Positions 14,153 through 21,796 of a stretch of DNA of 38,272 bases are shown here, piece by piece. The position numbers and the translations under genes were made by a program. The notes under the pieces are model-generated. The model was given only the letters and a program-made list of their open reading frames with translations, was not told where the DNA came from and made no database searches. Source of the DNA: an uncultured Eubacteriales bacterium (GTDB taxonomy: Bacteria > Bacillota > Clostridia > Oscillospirales > Acutalibacteraceae); NCBI GenBank assembly GCA_934546985.1, contig CAKTEE010000018.1, forward strand, positions 1-38,272, written 5' to 3'. Each line of letters opens with the position of its first letter. The first letter of the stretch is position 1.

Positions 14153-15214
14153 ATGACGACTATAAAATACGCCGCATCTGGCGAACAAAGAAAGAAACTC
14201 GTAAACGCTTTATCTGAAATTCTCGGATATGAATCCAAATATCTCAAAGCTCCAAGCTATGGATATGAGATCGGCTCATGCATCGTCAATCGTGCCGGGG
14301 ATATTGAACTTCCGGACGATATGACCGAAGAAGAAATCGAAGCTATTGTCAAGAAACTTACCTGGCATGGTTTCGAGAGAGCTCTGGATGAGCCTACGGG
14401 AGAAATCGACGGCGCACCCGCCTTGGAAGAGTCTGCTCTCGGAGCAGAAGATCCAACTGAGGAAAATGTATCCGATGCCGTGGAAGCAAACGTCGAAGAA
14501 TCTGAAGATGTTTTAGACGAAACCGTTGTCGAGGAAGACAAAATCGCCGCTGCTGAGGATTCGGCCGCTTCTAAAGAAACATCGGCAGAGTCCATCGAGG
14601 AATCGGAAGCTCCAGTTTTGCCAGAAGACAACTTTGAATCAGCGGAAGCTACGAAAGAAGCTAGAGGCGAACCATCTGAGGAAACTTCTATTCCAGAAGC
14701 GACCGAACCAAAGAAGATCGTAATTGAGCTGCCAGGCTCTTATCTTGATGAAGCTGAGCTTGGTCGAGTCAGAGCGATTGTTGCCAGTAAGGCATCTGTT
14801 CTAAAAAAAGCTCTTGAAACGGACGATTTATCCATTGAGCGCAATGAGGATAAGATTTGTTTTCCATGGTTCACTGATCATGGCATCGATGGCGAAACTA
14901 AAGCATATATGCAGCTTGTGTCCGGTATTGCGAAAAGAGCTAAAATGCTTACTCGCGTTACAGCTACAGAGAGCGTCTCGGAAAACGATAAATTTACGAT
15001 GCGGCTCTTTCTTGTGTCCTTGAACTTCAAAGGAACAGAATATGCCTTTGCTCGTAAATTCCTGCTCCGCAACCTAACTGGAAACAGTAGTTGGCGAACC
15101 GAAGGCGCGAAAGCTCGACACGATGCACGTAAGATCCAACAGGAAATCGAGGCTCCAGAAGTAACTATCGAGAAGTCATTTGAAGGAGGTAAAAACTATG
15201 CAGAACTTTCCTAG
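14153..15214 (+). CDS. 'Virulence-related' family element protein with acidic linker, 353 aa
   Basis: The N-terminus (about 1-80; SGEQRKKLVNALSEILGYES, then YGYEIGSCIVNRAGDIELP) and C-terminus (about 190-335; CFPWF, RVTATE, DKFTMRLFLVSLNF, ARKFLLRNLTGNSSWR) match the protein usually annotated 'virulence protein' or 'virulence-related protein' on Clostridia conjugative elements. No biochemical function is established. The middle (about 85-185) is a low-complexity, very acidic linker rich in E, D, A and S. The acidic linker may mimic DNA or keep the two domains apart (inference). It overlaps the next gene by 17 bases. Confidence 0.7.
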   Translation: MTTIKYAASGEQRKKLVNALSEILGYESKYLKAPSYGYEIGSCIVNRAGDIELPDDMTEEEIEAIVKKLTWHGFERALDEPTGEIDGAPALEESALGAEDPTEENVSDAVEANVEESEDVLDETVVEEDKIAAAEDSAASKETSAESIEESEAPVLPEDNFESAEATKEARGEPSEETSIPEATEPKKIVIELPGSYLDEAELGRVRAIVASKASVLKKALETDDLSIERNEDKICFPWFTDHGIDGETKAYMQLVSGIAKRAKMLTRVTATESVSENDKFTMRLFLVSLNFKGTEYAFARKFLLRNLTGNSSWRTEGAKARHDARKIQQEIEAPEVTIEKSFEGGKNYAELS

Positions 15215-15422
15215 TAAAAATACGATTGAAAAACTGCGAGAAATGTATCCTATCGGAACACGAGTGGAACTCGTTTCTATGAATGATCCTTTTACTAAGC
15301 TAATGCCCGGCGAGCAAGGAACTGTTCAATTTGTTGACGATATCGGAACGGTTTTCGTCAACTGGGACTGTGGTTCCGGCCTCGGTGTCGCTTATGGTGA
15401 GGATGTAATCCACAAAATCTAG
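15198..15422 (+). CDS. DUF4314 family protein, 74 aa
   Basis: The pattern EMYPIGTRVELVSMNDPF, PGEQGTVQFVDDIGTVFVNW and GSGLGVAYGED is that of DUF4314, a small SH3-like/KOW-like beta-barrel found on Firmicutes elements and phages. Function is unknown. The start at 15198 follows AAGGAGGTAAAAACT, which lies inside the end of the preceding gene, so translation is coupled. It is the last gene before the recombinase. Confidence 0.75.
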   Translation: MQNFPSKNTIEKLREMYPIGTRVELVSMNDPFTKLMPGEQGTVQFVDDIGTVFVNWDCGSGLGVAYGEDVIHKI

Positions 15423-15441
15423 CAACATATATACTTACTTA

Positions 15442-15466
15442 AGCCAGCCCTGCTTATGGGCTGGCT
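15442..15466 (+). terminator. GC-rich hairpin before the recombinase gene
   Basis: AGCCAGCCC (15442-15450) pairs perfectly with GGGCTGGCT (15458-15466) around a 7-base loop, 20 bases after the DUF4314 stop. There is no clear T-run, so it may be a weak terminator or mRNA-stabilising hairpin. Confidence 0.5.
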
Positions 15467-15562
15467 GCTCCAAAAATAACCATAAAATATTACTTTATTT
15501 TACTTGATGTGATGCCCCTTCAGAGGTATCATGGGACAAACTATAAGAAGGAGGTAACGCTT

Positions 15563-17467
15563 ATGAGTAATACCGCAATGGCAAATACGGCGCAGGCTCT
15601 TATGGATTCAATGACGCCAAAATTTGCCGTATCATATCTTCGCGTATCTACTCGCGGACAGGCCGAGCGAGGCGGTGGACACGATGAAGGCTTTTCGATT
15701 CCCGCCCAACGTGAGGCCAATAAGAAAAAAGCCCTGTCTATGGGCGCAATGGTGGGCAAGGAATTTGTCGACCGTGGCGCATCCGCTAAATCCGCCGATC
15801 GCCCACAACTTCAAGCTATGCTTGAATATGTAAAAGAGAATGCCGATCGCGTAGATTACGTAATCGTACATAAGGTCGATCGTCTCGCCCGTAATCGTGA
15901 CGATGACAGCGACATTATGCGCGTATTGCGTGAGTGCGGCGTTCAACTTGTATCTGCATCAGAAAGTATTGATGATACACCTGCTGGTATGTTGTTGCAT
16001 GGCATCATGAGTTCAATCGCAGAGTTTTACTCGCAAAATCTTGCCACCGAAGTCAAGAAAGGTATGGGCGAAAAAATCAAAGGAGGCGGCACAGTCGGTC
16101 GAGCTCCGATTGGCTATCAAAATATCCGTCTTGTCGACGATAAAGGACGTGAGGAGCGTACCGTCATCACAGATCCGGAACGTGCACCATTGATTAAGTT
16201 GGCTTTTGAAGAATATGCTACTGGAAATTGGACTGTTGCAGATTTGGCTGATCACTTGGCGGCCTGTGGGCTCAATACTCGATCAACGCCTAAAATCTCC
16301 TCTCAGCCCGTTACGCTCAAAACACTCCATAAGGTTCTCGTAAACCCCTATTATAAAGGCGTTGTAAAATATAAGGGCATTGAGTATCCTGGAAGCCACG
16401 AAGCGCTTGTAGATACCGAAACCTGGGACAAGGTTCAAGCGATACTTGCATCGAGGATTAACGGCACTCGCAATCTTAAACATCCCCACTTTCTGAAAGG
16501 AAGCATTTACTGCGCATACTGTGGTGAACGAATGATGGTGAGCAACGAAAAGAAAAAAGATGGCACCATATATCCATATTTTGTATGCAGTGGCCGTCAT
16601 AGTAAACGTAGAAAAGATTGTACAACAAAGGCCGTTCTGATAGACGTCGTAGAGAAAGAGATTGAAAAAATCTACGAAGCATACCAGCTTCCACCGGAAG
16701 TTCGAATTCTGCTGGAATCTTGCATACAAGAGATAATCTCCACAGAAAGAGCAAAATATGATGCTGAGCTGGATGGACTTAAAGGCGAAAAAGCCAAGCT
16801 TGAAAACAAGCGAAAAAAACTTCTTGAAGCTCATTACTGCGATGCGATTCCATTAGACCTTCTTAAATCCGAACAGCAGAAAATTGCAAAAGAATTGGCA
16901 AGCATTGAGCATGAAATCAAAATGCACGATACCACCTTTGAGCAAATAACCGAAAATCTTAAGAGAGCACTAGATATTGTAGAGAATTGCGGTGAGGCAT
17001 ATAAAAACGCCAGTGACACAATTAAAAAGCTGATGAATCAAGCAATATTCGAGAAGTTCTATATTAGTAACGACGCAGATATGGAATTTAAGGTAGATGC
17101 AGAATTTAAGCCACCTTTCGACCAGATTCTTGAACCGGTTAAAGATGATATTATACGAATTAATAGATTAGCACAGGATTGCTCAAGCAAGCTGAGCTAT
17201 TATATAGACATAGCAAAAGACCACATCCAGAAAATCTTTGGATGTGGTCTTTATACCATAAATAATTCCACGAATATGTCAACTTACTCGAACGGCTCAA
17301 ATTTTTTTAGCCATAATAGTTCGAGTAAGGTACTTTTGGTGGAGGTGAGGGGAATTGAACCCCTGTCCGAAAACCCATCCACGCAACTTTCTACGGGTGT
17401 ATCCATTTTACTGGGATTCCCCACACGGCACGCCAAATGGCAGGCTTGCCGCTTCGGTAGCCCTTAA
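15563..17467 (+). CDS. Large serine recombinase (integrase), frame running into ssrA, 634 aa
   Basis: Large serine recombinases cut and join the two att sites through a serine-DNA link. Seen here: catalytic domain with S29 (YLRVSTRGQ), HKVDRLARNRDD and MSSIAEFYSQNL; a 'Recombinase' DNA-binding domain (about 180-290; GRAPIGYQN); a zinc ribbon with C317, C320, C342 and C353; and a coiled-coil (about 395-455). The start at 15563 follows AGAAGGAGGTAACGCTT. The frame has no stop before the host tmRNA gene, so the last 43 residues (from GEVRG-like VEVRGIEP on) are antisense ssrA and not true recombinase sequence. A strong hairpin lies inside the frame at 17216-17252. The gene points at the junction, as is normal for an integrase beside its own att site. 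Confidence 0.9.
   Translation: MSNTAMANTAQALMDSMTPKFAVSYLRVSTRGQAERGGGHDEGFSIPAQREANKKKALSMGAMVGKEFVDRGASAKSADRPQLQAMLEYVKENADRVDYVIVHKVDRLARNRDDDSDIMRVLRECGVQLVSASESIDDTPAGMLLHGIMSSIAEFYSQNLATEVKKGMGEKIKGGGTVGRAPIGYQNIRLVDDKGREERTVITDPERAPLIKLAFEEYATGNWTVADLADHLAACGLNTRSTPKISSQPVTLKTLHKVLVNPYYKGVVKYKGIEYPGSHEALVDTETWDKVQAILASRINGTRNLKHPHFLKGSIYCAYCGERMMVSNEKKKDGTIYPYFVCSGRHSKRRKDCTTKAVLIDVVEKEIEKIYEAYQLPPEVRILLESCIQEIISTERAKYDAELDGLKGEKAKLENKRKKLLEAHYCDAIPLDLLKSEQQKIAKELASIEHEIKMHDTTFEQITENLKRALDIVENCGEAYKNASDTIKKLMNQAIFEKFYISNDADMEFKVDAEFKPPFDQILEPVKDDIIRINRLAQDCSSKLSYYIDIAKDHIQKIFGCGLYTINNSTNMSTYSNGSNFFSHNSSSKVLLVEVRGIEPLSENPSTQLSTGVSILLGFPTRHAKWQACRFGSP
17216..17252. terminator. Terminator-like hairpin inside the recombinase frame
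   Basis: AAAGACCACATCCA (17216-17229) pairs perfectly over 14 bp with TGGATGTGGTCTTT (17239-17252). Read rightward it ends in TTT then ATACC, a weak U-tract; read leftward it ends in TTTTGC. It may stop recombinase transcripts, ssrA transcripts, or both. Confidence 0.6.
17283..17329. repeat. Inverted repeat at the element/ssrA junction, likely part of the att site
   Basis: CTTACTCGAAC (17283-17293) and GTTCGAGTAAG (17319-17329) form perfect 11-base arms, with GGCT/AGCC inside. The right arm ends 8 bases before the encoded CCA of tmRNA. Symmetric half-sites flanking a centre are what a serine recombinase binds, but the crossover bases cannot be set without the other end. Confidence 0.5.
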
Positions 17468-17688
17468 TTCATGACAATCTTTAGGGCAAAAGATTGTTCA
17501 CGTTCACTGCTAATTTGACACCCCTGCTCCGGTCCGCAGTAGTACCGGGAGGGATGGCAGCTTAATTAAGCTGCGTAAGCAACTTTATTGTTGTTGTTTA
17601 ATTTATAAAAATTGTGGATTTTATAGCGGTTCCACACCGCTACCCGCTTATCACGCTTCACGATCCCCGTCGAAGCCAGTGCACCCCC
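17337..17688 (-). ncRNA. ssrA: tmRNA (transfer-messenger RNA)
   Basis: tmRNA rescues ribosomes on broken messages and tags the product for decay. The 5' end GGGGGTG (17688 down) pairs with CACCTCC next to the encoded CCA (17337-17339) as the acceptor stem. GGTTCAATTCCCC is the T-arm. The tag frame ends in codons for NNNNKVAYAA and a UAA, followed by AAGCTGC pairing back as usual. The exact resume codon is not certain. The length of 352 bases is normal. The 5' end lies only 6 bases after the smpB stop, so the RNA is probably cut from a shared smpB-ssrA transcript. The serine-recombinase element abuts its 3' end and leaves the gene intact. Confidence 0.95.
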
Positions 17689-17694
17689 ATATTA

Positions 17695-18171
17695 TCAGGA
17701 ACGAAATCGTTCCTTCATTTCCCGCTGCATTTCACGGTTTGCAGATTTGCGTGCCATATCTTCGCGTTTATCATACAGTTTTTTACCTTTGCACAGTCCA
17801 ACTTCCACTTTCACCTTGGAACCGCGAAAATAAACAGACAAAGGAATTAAGGAAAAACCCTCCTGCTTGATCTGCCCGAATAGCCGCATAATTTCCTTTT
17901 TATGCATCAGGAGCCTACGCACCCGCATTGGGTCTTTATTAAATATATTGCCCTGCTCATAATGGCTGATATGCATACCATTAATAAACATTTCGCCACC
18001 GTCTACCGCACACCATGCGTCTTTCAAATTTACACGCCCTGCACGGATAGACTTTACCTCTGTGCCGAATAATTCAATTCCGGCCTCTATCTTTTCCAAT
18101 ACGAAATAGTCGTGAAAGGCTTTTTTATTAACCGCAATCGTTTTAATTGAATTGGAGCCCAAGCCGTTCAC
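17695..18171 (-). CDS. smpB: SsrA-binding protein SmpB
   Basis: SmpB binds the tRNA-like part of tmRNA and places it in the stalled ribosome. The OB-fold family motifs are all present: FEVEKIEAGIELFGTEVKSIR-type segment (as YFVLEKIEAGIELFGTEVKS), HISHYEQGN, RRLLMHKKEI and the basic C-terminal tail KKLYDKREDMARK. The length of 158 residues is normal. The open frame starts at a GTG at 18171, but GGGGAG sits too close to it; a TTG at 18162 has better spacing and may be the real start. It has its own promoter and lies 6 bases before ssrA, forming the classical trans-translation pair. Confidence 0.95.
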   Translation of the reverse strand: MNGLGSNSIKTIAVNKKAFHDYFVLEKIEAGIELFGTEVKSIRAGRVNLKDAWCAVDGGEMFINGMHISHYEQGNIFNKDPMRVRRLLMHKKEIMRLFGQIKQEGFSLIPLSVYFRGSKVKVEVGLCKGKKLYDKREDMARKSANREMQREMKERFRS

Positions 18172-18199
18172 TCCCCTTTCTGTATTCAGCCGGACTTGA

Positions 18200-18227
18200 A
18201 TTATACCACTTTAAATTTATTTGTCAA
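18200..18227 (-). promoter_or_regulatory. Promoter of smpB-ssrA
   Basis: On the minus strand, perfect TTGACA (18222-18227), a 16-base spacer and perfect TATAAT (18200-18205). It is placed about 30 bases before smpB, so smpB and ssrA need not depend on recR transcription. Confidence 0.8.
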
Positions 18228-18252
18228 GAGTGAAACCGTCGGAAAATCATAC

Positions 18253-18852
18253 CTAAAGCAGACTTCTGCCCTCCAGTGCACGGGAAAGCGTTACTTCATC
18301 CGCATATTCTAAATCACCGCCTACAGGAATACCGTAAGCAAGGCGTGTTACTTTAATCCCTAAGGGCTTCAGCAGACGGGAAATATACATGGCAGTCGCT
18401 TCCCCTTCCACTGTGGGATTTGTGGCCATAATAATTTCTTCCACCGTATCATCCTGAAGTCTTGCCAACAGTTCCTTAATCCTGATTTGATCAGGACCTA
18501 TGCCATCTACAGGAGAAATTGTTCCGTGGAGAACATGATACAGCCCATCAAATTCATGGGTACGCTCAATAGCGATAACATCTCTCGGGTCTTCCACTAC
18601 ACAAATAACAGAATTATCCCGCCGCGTATCCTGACAAACGGAACAGGTTTCCCCATCCGTCAGATTCTGGCAAATTTTACAATAATGTATTTTTTCTTTC
18701 GCCTCTGTAATTGCACGGGCAAATGCCTGTGCTTCTGCATCGGGCAGGTTCAGCACATAAAAGGCCAGCCTTTGCGCGGTTTTATGTCCAATCCCAGGCA
18801 AACGTTCAAATTGCTCTATCAGCCTTGCAAGAGGCGCTACATGATATGCCAT
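18253..18852 (-). CDS. recR: Recombination mediator RecR
   Basis: RecR forms a DNA clamp with RecO/RecF in recombinational repair. Seen in order: helix-hairpin-helix region (FERLPGIGHKTAQRLAFYVL), a four-cysteine zinc finger (CKICQNLTDGETCSVCQD), and a Toprim domain (VICVVEDPRDVIAIERT; ATNPTVEGEATAMYI). The length of 199 residues matches the family. The start is 2 bases after the ybaB stop, in the common dnaX-ybaB-recR operon. Confidence 0.95.
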   Translation of the reverse strand: MAYHVAPLARLIEQFERLPGIGHKTAQRLAFYVLNLPDAEAQAFARAITEAKEKIHYCKICQNLTDGETCSVCQDTRRDNSVICVVEDPRDVIAIERTHEFDGLYHVLHGTISPVDGIGPDQIRIKELLARLQDDTVEEIIMATNPTVEGEATAMYISRLLKPLGIKVTRLAYGIPVGGDLEYADEVTLSRALEGRSLL

Positions 18853-18854
18853 AA

Positions 18855-19196
18855 TTAAAACAATCCCGGAATTTTCATGCCGCCAGTCAATCCGCTCATT
18901 TTTTCCTCACTGTCTGCATCTGCTTTGCGCATGGCTTCATTTACTGCGCTGATAATTAAATCCTGCAATATTTCTACATCTTCCGGGTCTACGACTTCGG
19001 GCTTCAGGTTAATAGATTTCATTTCATGCTTGCCGTTAACAACAACCTCTACTACTCCGCCGCCTGCGCTGGCTGTGTAATCCGTATTATCCAGAATTTC
19101 CTGCATTTCTGTCATTTTATCCTGCATTTTCTGCGCCTGTTTGATTACACCTTGCATATTGTTTGGGGCGCCGCCCTTTGGTATTCTTGCTTTCAT
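18855..19196 (-). CDS. YbaB/EbfC nucleoid-associated protein
   Basis: Dimeric DNA-binding protein of the bacterial nucleoid. Family motifs are present: MQGVIKQAQKMQDKMTEMQE (helix), SAGGGVVEVVVNGKHEMKSI and VDPEDVEILQDLIISAVNEA. The length of 113 residues is normal. GGAGGAATAAAGT is the ribosome site. It lies between dnaX and recR, as in most Firmicutes. Confidence 0.95.
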   Translation of the reverse strand: MKARIPKGGAPNNMQGVIKQAQKMQDKMTEMQEILDNTDYTASAGGGVVEVVVNGKHEMKSINLKPEVVDPEDVEILQDLIISAVNEAMRKADADSEEKMSGLTGGMKIPGLF

Positions 19197-19211
19197 ACTT
19201 TATTCCTCCTG

Positions 19212-20906
19212 TTATTCTTCAATTGTTACATCAATACCCATTTTACGTGCACGCTGTTCCAACATTTGGAGCGGATCCGTTTTAATACCTGCAGACGTTT
19301 CCGGGCGTTTATAAATTCCCAATTTATAATCTGCGCCTGTAACCTGATTGACTGCCTTACGGATAGATGCCGCGTATCCCTTACGCTTAATAAACTCGCT
19401 GAACAGTGCGTTCGGGGAATCAATCAGGATGAAGTTCCCCCGGCGATAAGCGCGGGAATCTGACAGAATACTGAGAACAGAAACATCTATTTTTTTCAGC
19501 TGCTCTAAAACCTCCGGCCACTCTTTGAGTAAAATATCATCCCTCACAATCGTTTCACCCTGCGGCGACTCCGGCGGAATTACCGGCGCTGCAGGAAGCT
19601 GAGGTGATAATGAAGCAACAGATTTCTCAGGCTCCGAAGGTTTACCATCCGCCGTCGGCACTATGATTGCCGGCGGCGAAACCGATGTTTTTTCAAGTTC
19701 CGCTGGTTGCTTCTGCAAATGGGATTCTTTTTTATTTTCCTTTATCGGTTCCGGAAGTCTCCCTGATTTCACCGCAAGTTCCAGACGTGAAATACGCTCT
19801 AACACTGCGGACATACTGCTGTCAAGCTTGGGGGATGCAAGACGTATCATTGCCATTTCCATCTCTACACGGCCATTTGTTCCACTGCGCAGACGCGCCT
19901 GTGTTTCCTGCAAAATATCAAGAATATAAAGAATACGCTCCAGCGGCAAAGCAGATACTTCTTCCTGCATACGGATAAGCTCTGCCGGAGAAGCTATAAT
20001 CAAATCCCCCGGATTTTTTACAGTTTTCATAATCATATCATTGCGGAAATGCTGAATCAATTCTCCGCACAGCCGCTCCATATCGCAGGAACCCTGATGC
20101 AGACGGTCAATTAAGGTCAATACCTTTTCTGTATTCTGTGCATTAACGGCGGCAGAAAGTTCAAAAAGGTAATCCCGTCCTGCAATTCCCGCAACTGACG
20201 CAACAACATCCGCATCAATCACCTCACCCCTGCCGATGCACTGGTCAAGCAGGGACAAGGCATCACGCAAGGCGCCGTCAGAGAGCCTTGCAATAAACAG
20301 GGCGCCGTCTTCTTTCAGCTCCGCGCCCTCCTGCTGCGCCACATACTGTAGTCTGGCAGCAATATCTTCCGCCGCAATCCGACGGAAATCAAAACGCTGA
20401 CAGCGGGAAAGAATGGTCGCCGGAAGCTTATGCACCTCTGTTGTTGCCAGAATAAACAGTACATGGGGCGGCGGTTCCTCCAGCGTTTTCAAAAGCGCAT
20501 TAAAAGCGCTGATGGAAAGCATATGCACTTCATCAATAATATAAACGCGGTATGCACAGCTGGAAGGAGTAAAATTAACTTCTTCCCGTAAATCCCGAAT
20601 ATTTTCAACACCGTTGTTGCTCGCCGCATCAATTTCCGTAACATCCAGAATTGCGCCGTTGTCAATCCCGCGGCAAATCTCACATTCATTGCAGGGGTCG
20701 CCGTCTACAGGATGCAGACAGTTGACAGCCTTAGCAAAAATTTTTGCACATGTTGTCTTGCCCGTTCCCCGCGAACCTGTAAAAAGGTAGGCATGAGAAA
20801 AGCGCCCCGCCTGAATTTCATTTTTCAAAGTGACTGTAACATGAGGCTGGCCTGCCACATCAGAAAATACCTGCGGCCGCCACTTCCGGTAAAGCGCCTG
20901 ATACAC
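19212..20906 (-). CDS. dnaX: DNA polymerase III subunit gamma/tau
   Basis: The clamp-loader ATPase of the replisome. Motifs: YQALYRKWRPQVF at the start, Walker A TGSRGTGKTTCAK, a zinc module with CNECEICRG, Walker B VYIIDEVHML, and SRCQRFDFRR. A proline-rich linker and a tau-like C-terminal domain follow. I start it at the GTG at 20906 because it gives the canonical MYQALYRKWRP N-terminus with GAGGTG upstream; the ATG at 20924 adds six residues and overlaps the end region of the SRP RNA unit. It heads the dnaX-ybaB-recR operon. No frameshift signal was checked for. Confidence 0.95.
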   Translation of the reverse strand: MYQALYRKWRPQVFSDVAGQPHVTVTLKNEIQAGRFSHAYLFTGSRGTGKTTCAKIFAKAVNCLHPVDGDPCNECEICRGIDNGAILDVTEIDAASNNGVENIRDLREEVNFTPSSCAYRVYIIDEVHMLSISAFNALLKTLEEPPPHVLFILATTEVHKLPATILSRCQRFDFRRIAAEDIAARLQYVAQQEGAELKEDGALFIARLSDGALRDALSLLDQCIGRGEVIDADVVASVAGIAGRDYLFELSAAVNAQNTEKVLTLIDRLHQGSCDMERLCGELIQHFRNDMIMKTVKNPGDLIIASPAELIRMQEEVSALPLERILYILDILQETQARLRSGTNGRVEMEMAMIRLASPKLDSSMSAVLERISRLELAVKSGRLPEPIKENKKESHLQKQPAELEKTSVSPPAIIVPTADGKPSEPEKSVASLSPQLPAAPVIPPESPQGETIVRDDILLKEWPEVLEQLKKIDVSVLSILSDSRAYRRGNFILIDSPNALFSEFIKRKGYAASIRKAVNQVTGADYKLGIYKRPETSAGIKTDPLQMLEQRARKMGIDVTIEE

Positions 20907-20929
20907 AACCTTCACCTCTTCCATATGAA

Positions 20930-21123
20930 AAAAACAAGACAGAGCGGCATATATCCGGACATATGACGCACAGGCTTAACTGCGGCGCACAAAGCATTCC
21001 GCTTAATGCTGCTCGGTTCCCCGCCTGACATGGTTCACGGCGCTCCATCGCGCAGAACCCGCACGTCATATGTCCCGATTTATGCGTTACCCTGCCTTGT
21101 AGTTTTACGCAAAAGTCACAACA
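20930..21123 (-). ncRNA. ffs: Signal recognition particle RNA (4.5S-like)
   Basis: The RNA scaffold of SRP, which targets nascent membrane proteins. The conserved tip is plain: ATGTCAGGCGGGGAACCGAG followed by CAGCATTAAG (GNRA-type loop and the Ffh-binding internal loop). A long rod pairs GGACATATGACG (from 21075) with CGTCATATGTCC (to 20957), and an outer helix pairs ACAAGGCAGGG (21100-21090) with CTCTGTCTTGT (20944-20934) with two G-U pairs, then a run of T's (20928-20934) ends it. Only about 20 bases precede the rod, so a full Alu domain as in Bacillus is not seen. The neighbouring dnaX is typical. Confidence 0.88.
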
Positions 21124-21129
21124 TGATTT

Positions 21130-21158
21130 ATTATAATCGATTTCCGTAGGAAAAACAA
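21130..21158 (-). promoter_or_regulatory. Promoter of the SRP RNA
   Basis: On the minus strand, TTGTTT (21153-21158), a 17-base spacer and TATAAT (21130-21135). The start of transcription should be near 21123. Confidence 0.75.
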
Positions 21159-21217
21159 CTGTTTTTTCTAAAAATTCTTTGGAAATACCGAAAAAAATTT
21201 CAGGCGGCCTCAGATTC

Positions 21218-21796
21218 TCATTTTTTTACCGCTTGAAAAGCCTTTAATTCCCTGCAAACCCTCGCTATCGGAAGCCCTACAACATTGAAGTAATCACCCT
21301 CCAACTGCCGGACAAATAAACAGCCGCGCCCCTGAATGCCATACGCACCGGCTTTATCCATCGGCTCGCCGGTTTTGATATATTCTTCAATATCACATGT
21401 ATCAAGCTCGTAAAATGCAACCAGCGTGCGTTCAAAAAAGGCATTCTCCCTATTGCCGCATCTGATTGCCACACCGGTAAATACCTCGTGAGTCCTGCCG
21501 GAAAGCCGCCGGAGCATTTCCTCCGCTTCCTTTTCATCCGCAGGCTTGCCAAGGGTTTGCCCATCCAATGCAACCAGAGTATCCGCTGCAAGAATCAGTT
21601 CTTCGGGGTATTCTTTCTGTGCCGCCAAAGCCTTGCGCCGTGCAAGCTCCGTTACTGCCTGTTCCGGTGTGAAATCACAGGGAACAGACTCATCTGCATT
21701 GGCAGAGGCGGCAATGTATGGAATACCTGCCTGCTCCAAAAGTTCACGCCTGCGCGGGGAACCGGATGCCAAAATCAATGTTTTCAATGGAGCCAC
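21218..21796 (-). CDS. maf: Maf-family nucleotide pyrophosphatase
   Basis: Maf proteins hydrolyse non-canonical nucleoside triphosphates to monophosphates and have been linked to septum control. Motifs: ILASGSPRRRELL, ADTLVALDGQTLGKP, GRTHEVFTGV and MDKAGAYGIQG, all in family order. The length of 192 residues is normal. The start is a GTG at 21796 inside the end of the DUF4321 gene (13-base overlap), so the two are coupled. It is the last gene of the zapA operon. Confidence 0.92.
   Translation of the reverse strand: MAPLKTLILASGSPRRRELLEQAGIPYIAASANADESVPCDFTPEQAVTELARRKALAAQKEYPEELILAADTLVALDGQTLGKPADEKEAEEMLRRLSGRTHEVFTGVAIRCGNRENAFFERTLVAFYELDTCDIEEYIKTGEPMDKAGAYGIQGRGCLFVRQLEGDYFNVVGLPIARVCRELKAFQAVKK

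Noticed and set aside
14257..14631. Minus-strand frame of 124 codons, rich in Ser
   Set aside because: It is antisense to the acidic linker of the 353-aa protein; the Ser-rich product follows from the E/D/A codons.
1..15000. A second copy of the ssrA 3' end marking the element's other boundary
   Set aside because: I looked by eye for GGTGGAGGTGAGGGGAATTG and its complement and found none, so the other junction is probably outside the window; a short core duplicate could be missed.
17339..17467. The last 43 codons of the recombinase frame as a real protein domain
   Set aside because: They are the antisense of tmRNA (VEVRGIEP... is the usual false product of ssrA), fixed by RNA structure and not by protein function.
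20922..20924. ATG at 20924 as the dnaX start
   Set aside because: It adds six residues before the canonical MYQALYRKWRP and uses the ribosome-site bases as codons; the GTG at 20906 fits better.
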